DNA from: Paramyrothecium sp. XJ0827
Taxonomy: Eukaryota; Ascomycota; Sordariomycetes; Hypocreales; Stachybotryaceae
Length of the DNA: 64,000 bases
NCBI GenBank assembly: GCA_020881915.1
Contig: JAJFPB010000002.1
Span: 3,348,001 to 3,412,000 of the forward strand
Direction: 5' to 3'
Under the pieces are notes generated by a model that was given only the letters and a program-made list of their open reading frames with translations, searched no databases and was not told the origin of the DNA. This document shows, piece after piece, positions 45,233-55,700 of the stretch. The position numbers and the translations under genes are program-made. Numbering within the stretch: the stretch's first letter is position 1; each line of letters starts with the position of its first letter.

Positions 45233-46103
45233 ACTGCGCTCCAGTCGCTGCGGGTTTGAGACCTTTGCAAAATATATGCGACATGATTTTTTGCTTTTCG
45301 AAGGGTTCATTGCAAGGTTGCAACTGCATTATACAGCATTGGTTTGATCAGTGCTCGGCATTCTTCTCGATACCACAGGTTCCATGGCGTACAACGGCGA
45401 ATGAGGCAGGCATCATCATTATTATTTTTCATTAGGAATTTGGCCATTTGATTTCTTTACGACGTCATCAGCGGCACAGGGGCACGAACCCGGTTCCGGT
45501 TTGGTATTTGGCAAACGCAGCAGACTAGGCACATCAAATGTAACTACGATTATGCACAGACAAGCGACGATTGATCCGTATTTGCATTGCTGCCGTGATG
45601 ATCAACCACATTCCAGCGTGAACGCTTGAATTCGGTGACTGCGAACTATAAGTTGCCCAAATAAGGAGGTATTGACCACCCGTTTGGAAAGGTTAAGAGC
45701 AGACACCGAATTGCGAAACGATGGCATGGCAGTGGATCATCGCAGGTATTCGAAGGTTAGATGGAGGCAGCCCGTGATCATTCGTAACGTAGGCAGCGCA
45801 GGAATCAACCATATCCCTTCACACTTTCACATAATCCGGACCTGGTGATCGCTACAAATCTGCATGCACGTCGCAGGGCTGAGCTGGCAAGTTCAGGAGA
45901 GCCAACCCCTGCCAGCCGCGCAGGCTCAGGATTGGGAACACATGAAGTGATACCGCCCAAGGAACAAATATCTCTTTTGAACTTTTATGATACACATGGA
46001 AGACCAACGCCAACGGCAAATCGTAATTTAAAGATCCTAGTTTTCCTTCTCTAATGATGAACATGGGTTCAGTCACGCACCCACGAGCATGCGACGCATC
46101 CCT
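45233..46103. other. Convergent 3' region of MUB1 and EBP2
   Basis: No protein-like frame of note. GGGTTCGTGCCCC on the minus strand near 45490 resembles a tRNA T-arm but nothing around it folds into a tRNA. Confidence 0.45.
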
Positions 46104-47470
46104 TTAACGAGACGACATGGCCTTCCGCCTGCTCTTCCCCGGCCGAGTTGCCTTGGTCACCCTGCTCTTACCCCCGGCCTTCATCTTCTTGGCGTTGAAG
46201 CCGCTGAGGTCGCCGGAGCTGGCCGCGTCACCGGATTTGGAGTGGCGCTTCTTGCCGCCGAAGCCGTACTTCTCGTTCTTCTTCTGGCGCTTGACGTTGG
46301 AGCCGCCGCGGGACGCTCCCATCTGGCCACGGCCGGAGCCGGAGCGCTGCGAGTGCTTGGCCAACTCGGTGTCGACGCCGACGTCGAAGAGGTCGGCCTC
46401 GTTGGTGCCGACATCACCTCCTGATTCTTGGCGCTCTGGATAGGCGGGTTAGCCTGCTGCATGGAAGGAGTGGCGGGAAAGGCGGGGAAGGAGTAAAAAT
46501 GCGATGTTATCATGACTTACTTCGCTTCAGATTCTTGATCTTGTCCAGTGTCTCCCGCTTCGCCTTCTGGCGCTCCTGGAGCTTGGCGACCTGCACCTGC
46601 TTGCCGAACTTCTTGAGGTCGCGCAGCTTGCGGGCCTCGGCAGCGGCCTTCTTGTTGGAGGCTTCCTCTACCAGCTTGGCCTTGACCTTCTCCATGTGCG
46701 CGTCCTCCTTCACCATCTCCGCGAAGTAGTCCTTGGGTCTCGAAAAGGGAACACCCTCGGCGCGGAGCTTGGCGCGGCCCAGGCGAACGGCCTCGAGACT
46801 CTGCGTGTAGAATGCCAGCTCGCGCTGGAGATCGTCAGACACATCGGGGATCGAGCTGGCTGTCTCGGCGGAAGAAGTGATGGATTGGTGGTTGGCGAAA
46901 GGCACATTCTTGCCCGTGGATAGCGCAATACGGTTTAATGAGGCATTGATGGCGGCGGTGTTGTAGATGGTGAGTTTGGTGTGAGGAATCAGGTCTTCCT
47001 TGTCCTCCTCGTCAAGATCTTCCAGGTCGGATATGGGAATGTCTTCCTCGTCTTCTTCTTCCTCGTCATCGTCGTCATCGGCGTTGGGCTTCGAGCCCTT
47101 CTTGACCTTGCGATCGATCTTCTCCTCGTACTCCAAGGACGACTCGGACGTGTCGCTGTCGTTGATGGCATCGAGGTCCATCTGCGAAAATGGATGCATT
47201 AGCCAGGGCGACTCAGTCATGTCGGGTAGTGTGACAAACCTGGTCAAGCTCTTCTTTCTCCTCGTCATCCTCCTCCTCCTCATCGGAGTGGTCCTCGGCC
47301 TCGCTCTCCTCTACCTGTCGGTCCTCGACGGCCGGTGATGAAGCGGGTGCCCCACCATTGTTCGCCTTCTTCTTGAGCGCTTCCTTCTGTTTTTTCTGCT
47401 GCTTTAATTTGGCGAAATCGACGCCCTTCTCAGCGGCCAGCGCTTGCCGCAGCTTGCTTTTTGTGACCAT
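46104..47470 (-). CDS. EBP2: EBP2, rRNA-processing protein
   Basis: Exons 47240-47470, 46521-47181 and 46104-46435 give 407 residues. Introns: 47182-47239 (GTTTGT, CTAAT branch, CGCAG) and 46436-46520 (GTAAGT, CTAAC branch, TCCAG). The start MVTKSKLRQALAAEKGVDFA leads into acidic runs (residues 55-75 and 95-125). The Ebp2 core follows: 'TIYNTAAINASLNRIALSTG', 'FYTQSLEAVRLGRAKLRAEG', 'FSRPKDYFAEMVKEDAHMEK'. The C-terminus is basic ('KRQKKNEKYGFGGKKRHSKS', 'RPGKSRRKAM'), typical of nucleolar proteins. Ebp2 is needed for 27S pre-rRNA maturation and 60S assembly. Confidence 0.95.
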
Positions 47471-48292
47471 GGTTGCTGCGTTGGTTGTGGGGGTTGGAGT
47501 GATCCTAGTAGTGAGAGAGCGATACTACTGCTTTGCAGCGGCCTCAGAAAAAAAGTTCGCGAACGTGGGTATCTTGGCCGATTCTGCCAATCAATGGGCT
47601 ACACCGCCTACGATCTTTGGGCTCGGCCAAGTCCTTAGTACCGGGTCCACCCCACCTCACCAATATGCCGTTTCTTTCTCGCATCTAACAGACTTACCCT
47701 GTATGTATGCAACTTGTGTCAATGAGTTGATTGTTTGTTAGTTGACTTTCGTTTTCTGAGTTCGGGGGTCTGTGCTAAATTGGGGGGTCCTTGTTCTGTG
47801 AGGCTTTTCTGACGAATAGTATTGATAATTACTGAGCACAATTGCTGGCGTGTTCGACCACCAAAGAGGAGAGGCGCAGTGGAACGTGTTCTTCATATAA
47901 ACAGACATACATGTTGAGTTTACTTCACTTGGAGCACGAACAAGGACGATAGTCACGAAGGAGAAGTTAGTTCGATAGCGGTTGATATTGCCACTAAGTA
48001 CAAATCTTGAAGTGAAGTTCCAACATTCTGTCCTGCAAACCTTCGGACAGTTCATCCGCCCGCCGAGGCTGGCACAGCCTCAGGGATTGCAATTAAAAAG
48101 AGCACTTGAACATGCGTCGCTGTTGATGTTCGAATGCCATTGATGGTAAGAAAGCGCATCGGCCGCATCGGAATAGGCGAATAATGTGTGTTGTTTCCTC
48201 GAAGCCCCGGATGAAGATAAGATTAAGGATACTCGAGGTAAGTCGACTGTTTTCGGGCCACTATCCGTCGGGATTTCGCATCCCAAGCGCAA
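47471..48292. other. Region between EBP2 and the pheromone-precursor gene
   Basis: Upstream of EBP2 (promoter) and downstream of the pheromone gene (3' flank). Only short, featureless frames are present. Confidence 0.45.
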
Positions 48293-48460
48293 TTACATGA
48301 TGGTGCAGCCCTGTGGAGTAGCTTCTGGGTGCGTCGGCTTGGCCATGACGGTGCAGCCTTGCGGCGTGGCCTCGGGGCGGGTGGGCTTTGACATGATGGT
48401 GCAGCCCTGGGGCGTGGCTTGAGGAGCATCAGGGCCCTTGTTGACGTTGTGGGAAGGCAT
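48293..48460 (-). CDS. Hybrid (h-type) peptide pheromone precursor with three CaaX-like repeats
   Basis: A 55-residue open frame from the ATG at 48460 to the TAA at 48293-48295. After MPSHNVNKGPD come three repeats: APQATPQGCTIM (12-23), SKPTRPEATPQGCTVM (24-39) and AKPTHPEATPQGCTIM (40-55). The last Cys-Thr-Ile-Met is the true C-terminus and a good CaaX box (X = Met favours farnesylation, then Rce1/Ste24 cleavage and Ste14 methylation, as for yeast a-factor). Trichoderma has a 'hybrid' pheromone precursor, HPP1, with repeated GC(T/S)VM motifs, and this gene resembles it. No signal peptide and no Lys-Arg Kex2 site is visible. The two full repeats differ at eight synonymous sites and at only three conservative replacements, which argues for a selected protein. 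A TATA-like box lies about 120 bp upstream. No receptor or mating-type gene is nearby. Confidence 0.8.
   Translation of the reverse strand: MPSHNVNKGPDAPQATPQGCTIMSKPTRPEATPQGCTVMAKPTHPEATPQGCTIM
48296..48427 (-). repeat. 48-bp coding repeat units of the pheromone precursor
   Basis: Units on the minus strand are 48427-48392 (36 bp, partial), 48391-48344 and 48343-48296 (48 bp each). GGCTGCACC is identical in all three; most other third positions vary. Confidence 0.9.
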
Positions 48461-49311
48461 ATTGAGGAAGTATGTTTTTGTTTGGATTTGTTGAAGGTTT
48501 AGAAATGCTTTGAGAGTCGGATAAAGATGTTCTTGATGATGGCCAGGCCCAAACGGAGGAGGGCGCAGCCTGGCCCTTCTATATATGACGAGGACTGAAC
48601 AGAGGTCATCGAATACCTGCTTAAAGAAATAATGAGGCTGGTCTGTTCACCACCAGCTTTCATGTTAGGATCATTGTTTACCAGTAGGTCGGTTTCTTAG
48701 TATTGTTCTTACATATTGTCTCCAAAGAGCCAACCGAAGACTCTGTGGCCAACGTGAACTTGGCCCCGCTGATGTCGCCGCCAAGTTCGGTGGCACCTAA
48801 GAGTGCCCCTGCAGTATATTGAGCATGATTAGGATTGTTCTCATACCCAGGCGACGATGGTTGGATTGATGGAGTCTAGCTCCGTCGAAGACCAACGAAA
48901 GGCATCGTCTGAGAAAAGACCACAACATCCCCTCTTGCAAAAACCATCATTCGACTGTGGTCCACTGCCTCTTATCCCTCCTTTTCTTGCCTTTCTCCTT
49001 GATCACAAGAACGGGGAGGACAACGCACGGCAACCTGCTTTGGTCTGAACGAATGCGCCGAGAGCGACGTGTCTTGAGTAGTGTTCCTTCTGTTGCTGTG
49101 GAATAGTGCAGCAGGATTTTCTCCCCTCTACAACCGCTTCACAAGGGATAATATGCCAAACTGTGAGCTTTCATGTTGATATGTTCTTTTCATTCAGCTA
49201 GCATTGTTCTACCAGCCACGATTTAGCCACCATCACTAAGACAGCCATGCCCAGTGTTCCAAGGGAGAGATGTGGGGGATTGAAGCTGGACCAGGACGAC
49301 GACCCCAACGA
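48461..49311. other. Upstream region of the pheromone gene, downstream of cyanase
   Basis: No supported coding besides the promoter element listed. The 63-codon frame at 48857-49048 has no family signal. Confidence 0.45.
48579..48586 (-). promoter_or_regulatory. TATA-like box of the pheromone gene
   Basis: ATATATAG on the minus strand, about 120 bp upstream of the ATG at 48460 and in a suitable place for a strongly regulated fungal promoter. Position is seen directly; function is inferred. Confidence 0.45.
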
Positions 49312-49909
49312 TTAGAACCGCGTAAATGGCAACCTGTCCATGTTAGCCACAGAGCATTGCCGGGAACACAAGGGGCCTGGGGTGCACTTACCATTTGCCT
49401 CGAAGGGTGATGACCACCCAGGATGCGCCGCTATCATCAACCTCCTTATCCACGGTTGACGAGAAGCAGATTGCGCTCATGATGCCATCGCCAAACTTCT
49501 CATTCAAAATGGCCTTGTACGCGTAGCCGTAATTCTGTACGATCTCATACAACCTGTAGATGAGTGGCTCCACGGGAGGCATGGGGCCGGCACGACCTCG
49601 ATCTGGGAAGCCTGCCAGTTGGGATGCCAGCGCGTCCTTGGGTAGCTCGAGCAGCTGGGAGAGCCGGTCGATGTCTTCTGAGGAAGCAGTGGCTTGGCCA
49701 TAGAACAAAGCCGCACAGGCAACCTCACTGCGGTCTAGATGCTTGGCAATAGCTTCAAAGCTGAGACCCTTGGAAGCTTTGGCTTCGAATAGAGTCGCGC
49801 AGTGAGGCGGGAGCCGTTGGGCAATCGTGGGCTACAATACGGTCAATGCTTTTCTTCACTGATCGCCATCTTGACCTACATCTAGAGTAGCGATTCGTCC
49901 CTCAGACAT
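49312..49909 (-). CDS. CYN1: Cyanate hydratase (cyanase)
   Basis: Exons 49880-49909, 49392-49831 and 49312-49333 give 163 residues, the usual cyanase length. Introns: 49832-49879 (48 nt, GTAGGT...TTGTAG) and 49334-49391 (58 nt, GTAAGT, GCTAAC branch, GACAG). The tiny last exon completes the family C-terminus 'KWLPFTRF'. The N-terminal helix-turn-helix-like half ('[20 protein letters not shown]') precedes the catalytic half ('[17 protein letters not shown]', '[20 protein letters not shown]'). By alignment with the E. coli enzyme the catalytic residues are Arg103, Glu106 and Ser129. The enzyme converts cyanate and bicarbonate to ammonia and CO2 in the cytosol and acts as a decamer. It is present in many fungi. 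Confidence 0.96.
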
Positions 49910-50953
49910 TTTGCGGGGAAATTGCGATCCAGGTCAATACGGGGTTTGATTGAAAGTAGGGTGAAAGAGGCGGCAAGGAGGCCCAACAATGTGTAGACAA
50001 GGTCCGCGCTTAATATTGTTCTTGCCTAGGGTGGAGGGATGAAGCTGTCGAGGAGGCTTAGGTTTGCGGAAATGGACCAAACCGACGGAGACAATGGCTC
50101 GACTATATATCAGTCCCCGCGCTCGGCAAGCCACATCGACAGGCCTCAATCCACCTGCATTACTTCAGCCATCTATCGCAAGTTACAGTAGACCAAGCTA
50201 CGAGCGAATGTGGACTCTATTTCCCCTCTGCGGGGTCAATGGGCTTTGTGACGTTGATTCCTCGCTGTATCGGCGATCTGCCGGAGTTTCGGTAACTCAG
50301 AAGATGTGGCTAGCCATGTTCAGTTCATGCATACCTCCTAGACATCTCCGATTTTGGGAGACGCAGGCTCAACGCGCAGGCAACGCGGGGAATTGATGAC
50401 GGGTCAATATCCAGTCTTGTGCATGTCTGATGAGAAAGAATACACTCTGGACCAGTTTGCGCATTGTGCGTACTCTAGTCTAGGAAGAGAGTGTCATGAT
50501 TTGAAAAAAAGTAGACTAAGCCCAAGACTCTTTGTCAACCCCGATCAGGCGTCCAATTTGTCATGTCGATTCTCAATTACGAGACGCTGCACTACCGATG
50601 CCGAGGACAAGACGGAGTGAGGACGGCAGACAGGGGACGAATCCCGCCGTAGCCGGAGACCCCACACAGATCACTCAAACGCCGCCCAATCAAGATTCCT
50701 ACTGATAAGGAAGGACCCTTGTGTGGGGACAAAAATTCCAAACTACCTTACCTGATGGAGGATGTTGGTCCCAAATCTCGTCTGTGATTTCGATATCTCG
50801 TGAAATCTTCGAAGACGACGCGGGACGATTTAATCCGGTTTGAATAGGCGACCATCAAAGAACCTCCCACCCGAGCAAATTGTCCACGATTTTGTTCTCG
50901 AGCGCCCCACTGTCAGACATAGGCGAGAGAGAAGATCATTCCTTGAGTTCACC
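49910..50953. other. Divergent promoter region between cyanase and the basic-protein gene
   Basis: 1.0 kb with no supported gene; CTACCTTACCTGATGG at about 50742 belongs to the dispersed AGGTA-word family. Confidence 0.45.
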
Positions 50954-51900
50954 ATGCCTCACAAACACAAGAGAAAGCGTGGAGAGGATTCAGAGTAGGT
51001 CATTCTCTTCTCCAGTTTCATAAGCGAGCGTCTGACTGATTAAACCAAAGCTATGATCTACCCCCATCGCAGAAGGCTCGCCCACTCCCCGTGGGGAAGA
51101 CGCAGAAGACGCCGAACAACGCCGATCGGCCCAAGAAGGCAGACAAGAAACGAAACAAGAAAGACGATGCGCCACGCGCGTTCAAGCGGCTGATGGCAGT
51201 CGCACGTGGCCACAAAATCCGTTCAGGTCTTGACGATGGAAAACCAGTCAAGCCCGAGAAACAGGCGCGAACGGAAGCATCTAGCGACATCCCTCGAATC
51301 CTACCAGGCGAGGACCTCCGCTCCTTTGCAACCCGTGTCGACGCTGCGCTGCCTGTTTCAGGCCTCACTAAAAAGACCGTCGTCAAGGACGGAAAGGACG
51401 AGCAAGGATTCAAGGTGTTCCGCACGCGCAAGGAACGCAAGATGCACAAACTCTACGATCAGTGGCGGGCTGAGGATCAGAAGATCAAAGACAAACGGGA
51501 AGAGGAGCAAGACCTTGCTTACGAGCAGGAGTTGGACGACGAGGCTGCCGGCATCACCGCTATCGCGAATCAAATACAGGCGCCTGCTAAAAAAGGCAAG
51601 AAGTCGCGACGGAAAGTTGACGACGATGACCCCTGGGCGGAGCTCAAGCGGAAGAGGGCCGAAGCCAAGCCCAGGCTTCATGATGTAGCCCAAGCACCAC
51701 CGGAACTCAACAAGAACACGACACGCCAACTCAAGGTTGCTGGGGCAGCGGTCAATGTTGCGAATGTGCCCAAGTCAGCCGGCAGCTTGCGCCGTCGTGA
51801 GGAATTACAGGTAGCCAGGAATGACGTGGTGGAAGCGTACAGGAAAATCAAGGAGCATGAACAAGCCAAACTCGACGCGCAGAAGGCAAAGTCTCGATAA
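50954..51900 (+). CDS. Basic, coiled-coil, nucleolar-type protein of unknown function
   Basis: Exons 50954-50994 and 51051-51900 (intron 50995-51050: GTAGGT, CTGAC branch, CAAAG acceptor) give 296 residues. The start MPHKHKRKRGEDSDYDLPPS and 'QKARPLPVGK' after the junction are characteristic of a conserved fungal family. The body is highly charged, with 'DDAPRAFKRLMAVARGHKIR', 'GEDLRSFATRVDAALPV' and 'FRTRKERKMHKLYDQWRAED', then a coiled coil and 'DDDDPWAELKRKRAEAKPRL'. The family is sometimes named urease accessory protein in databases, but none of the UreG/UreF/UreD motifs is present and that name should not be used. The composition and Lys/Arg clusters suggest a nucleolar or ribosome-assembly role, which is inference only. 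Confidence 0.83.
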
Positions 51901-52779
51901 AGATGCTGGCTGAGATCAGCTGCTTGGGGGCTTCTGTCAAATACTACGATTTCTCACGAATGCATAGTAGAGCGAGCATTGGACGATATCTCACTAATAG
52001 AGCTGAAAACATAGCATGAAAACATAGCATGAAAACATTGCCTCGCATGAGTAGCGTTCACTCGTACAACATATGAAGCCCACATCGCAACAAACTACCT
52101 TAGGCTGGCGTCATAATGCAGAACATGCGTAGCGGAAGGAGGAAGCTTACATTTATGTTAGACGCCGAGCATACTACAAATCAAATGGTCACTAAGTACG
52201 AGGCTGTAGAGAAGAGACTTGTTCCACTGCTTCATTAAATTCCCTTGGGATTTTCCTAGACAGATAAAAGTAAAGATAAAACCCATATTGTTGTGTTCAT
52301 TTAGGAAATTGATTACTTTGTGCCAAATACCCTTCTCCCAATTCTCCCCCAAGACAGAAAGCCAACCCGGTTCCCTTGAAGGCCTAGAACGACTTCCATT
52401 CGACGCTAAAAGTCTGTACGCCCATTTTCAGATTAGCCTTTGGCTTAGTCATCCGGCTGCTTATGTCATGTTGATGGCACCCGCCAAAATATACTCTGCG
52501 AAACGAAGCAGAAGAATCTTTATGCCGTATTAGCAAATCGATGCAAGATTTCGCAAATTTAGGATATCCAGCACGAGTGGCCGCCCATCAGAATCATAGG
52601 CTGCGCTTCGGAGCACCGAAAGCTCAATCGCCGCATGCAAGTCGCTGGGGGGCACAGGGCACCCTACCTTGCTACTCTCACCTTGTTGGTCGCTCGTTCA
52701 AATCCATCGAGTGCTCAATTTACGACATCTTTTTTAATAGCTTTATTTGTGCAATGTGGCTGCCGGAACCTCAGCTGCC
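51901..52779. other. Upstream region of TFC3
   Basis: No supported gene. A small tandem of AACATAGCATGAAAACATAG type occurs at about 52007-52038. Confidence 0.45.
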
Positions 52780-55700
52780 ATGGCTTTGGAGCTCGAGGAG
52801 CTGATCGCTGGCCTTTTGGTACTTATCTCATGCGCAGGTGAAAAAGGTGAGAAGAAACGTCCTCGTCTTGTCGTCTAGCACCACTTCGCTCAGTTAGTAG
52901 CGACGATGTCCCCATTCTTCTTCTATACTGAAAAATTTACATTGGGGTTTTCATAGTTGACTAACAAAATTATAGGCATACCTGTTACTGAGTTGGTTTT
53001 TATAATCCAGCACTTGAGCACTGCCGAAGGCTTTCCATACCAACTTCCTTCCCCTGGAAGGACGCAACCACTAAATCAAGATGCCGTGGCCACGATCTGG
53101 GGCTGGCTCGTGGAGAGGAGCGATGTCTCTGTCGGCCAGGACAGGCAACATAACCACCTTTCTTTGCAGGAGATCCAGTCTCTCGTACGGGCAGCATCGG
53201 GATCCGCCTCTTCCCACCAGCAGTCTGATGATTCGGCTTCAACTATGCTAAAAAATTCTGGATCTAAGCCTGGCAGCTTGGAGCCAGATGAATCACAACA
53301 AGCCATGGTTTACGCATCGGAAGAAACAGTTTGGGAGTCTATTGCCGGCCATATTATGGATTACAAACGCCTGCCGCGATCGGAATGGACGTTGCTTTTG
53401 GGCATCGCATCTACAAAGTCACAGGGTATTCTCCAGGGTGATCTTGGTCGTCTCGTTGACCAGGATAAACGATCAGTGCCAAAGAGAACCGATGCTCTTG
53501 AATCCAAAGGGTACATTATCAAGAGAACGACACTCGTGAGAGGCACAAAGACCAGTAAATTATGGCTGAAAGCATTTGCCCCTCCCTTGCCCAAGGATAG
53601 CGAGGCAACTCACGAGCACGATGCCGAGATGGTTCTTTCCCAACAAGCCTTAGCCGATAACCTTGAGGCAGTCCCGTGGCATGTCCGGTGGACGGAGGAT
53701 GCAGTCGACTACACGGCACTAGCTACAACGATCATGGCAGTTTCGAAAGCCTGGGGCGTGATGCGCATCCAGCATCTCAAAATGAAGCTGGGCGTCTTAG
53801 GTATGCGTTGGCAGATGAAGGTTGTATCTAAGGTGTGCAGATTCTTGAACGCGCGAGGAGTCATTCAGTATATCGCTGCCAAGCTCCAGGACAAGGTCTT
53901 CAAAGATTGCATCAGATACGTTCGGGAACTAAATTCGGAGGATTGGTCGACCTTTTTAGCGACAGGAAAACGAGCCACTAGACCAACTAAGACATGGGAA
54001 GGAGATGGTATCGCGGACGACTCTGTCGGTCAACAAACCGACTCCACGCATTTGGCGCGTTGCCCACCTTGGAGCCTTGACAGACCACTACCAGCGACTA
54101 TTACGAGCATTGTGCGATCTTATGGAGAGACCGGTCTCACAAATCCCGATTTATACGGGCTAACATTAGGTCCTACCTTCAGCAGATTCATTTCTTCAAT
54201 GACCACGGCCATATCAACTCCAGGTCTCCAACCAACGCATCTGAATCACTTGCAGCTCATGAGTGAACATACTCGTGTTGGTAAAATAGCATCATATCGA
54301 TACTTCGTGGCCCAAGGCTCTGCTCGAACTGAAATACTTCAAGATGCTTCCACAGCAGGATCTCAGACACAGCTGAGACATCCATATGGATTCCATGCAG
54401 TTGCCTACGTCCCAGAGCACTCGGTGACGCCGGCGACGCCGGCACCTCGCCGCGGTGCCAAGGTTACACAGCACAAGCCAAGAGGACGACCAAAGAAAAT
54501 TGTGGACGAAGCAAGAAAAGAACCGGAGTCCCCGAAATCCGAAACAATGACGCCGGTTGATTTACCACAGCATGAGCCAATAGTGGTGCCCCCATCGCCG
54601 AAGAAGTTGGATGCCCCGAGTCTTCTGTGTAACGTTAAGGTACGGCCAGAAGCGTTACGAGAACTTCTAAATCAAGGAAACGGTGATCCGGAAGGCAATG
54701 CCGCCCCAATAGCTCTTGATAAGGAGTCACCCAACGTGCGGAAGACCCCTGAGCATGAGGTGGAGACCAACGGTACACCATCGATTCCTTTAGATACCCT
54801 TCCTGAAGGAACATCCTCCCTATCGGACCATAGCCCCGTGGTAGGACGAGGGCGAGGACGTGGCCGTGGTCCCGGCCGGGGTCGAGGTCGGGGCCGTGGT
54901 CGTGGTCGCGGGACGTCAGTAGCCGCAGATTCCGCAGCAAAACCATACTCCTGTGAAAAGTGTGGGGGTTCTTGGAAAAACGATATTGGGCTTAAGTATC
55001 ATCTTGAAAAATCACAAACCGCATGCAATCCATCATTCGAGGCTCAACCCCAGCGGCTTTCTCGGGGCAGGAGCAAACGCACTCTCCACAAGCCTGAACG
55101 CGCAAGCCCCCCTGAGCGTACAGACACACCTCTTACGATTACAGACGACTTACGAAACAATGATTCTGATTCGAGAGACGAGAGCCGACCTGAAACCAAC
55201 AAAGTCGAAACCAAAATCCCTCCCTCTGACCGTTATTTGGGACGCACGAAGGACGCGGTGATATCAAGAGCTCAATCTGAGTCAGATGATGTTGCGAAAC
55301 ATGCCAAGAAGCGGCAATCAGGCTTCATAAAACCAGACGCAAAGTTTTACTCCGCTGGCACTGCCATGGGGCCGCTCATGGGACTTGGTATCTCACAACA
55401 GCGCCGAGAGATTATACATAAAGTTCGAACTCCACGCCGCGAGGCAAACACGCCGAGTCGACAAGCCTTTTATGCAAATGACCCCAAAGAACCCATCATT
55501 GAACTAGATCCAGAGCTACTACGCTTCTCCTCTAATTCAAGGACGGACAACAACATCTCCGCTCAGGATCCAGCGACGAAAACATCAGTTTCAGATGAGG
55601 CTACTGCCACCGATAGAGCTGGGCAATTTAGGCCACTTGATGCAGTCTGTGAAAGCCAGTCTGCTCGCAGTAAGATGCCTCACACGAAGCATGAAAAGAT

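Noticed and set aside
45480..45500. GGGTTCGTGCCCC on the minus strand as tRNA T-arm
   Set aside because: Departs from the B-box consensus and nothing else folds around it.
50954..51900. Urease accessory protein label
   Set aside because: No GTP-binding or metal-binding motifs of Ure proteins; only a basic coiled-coil protein can be supported.
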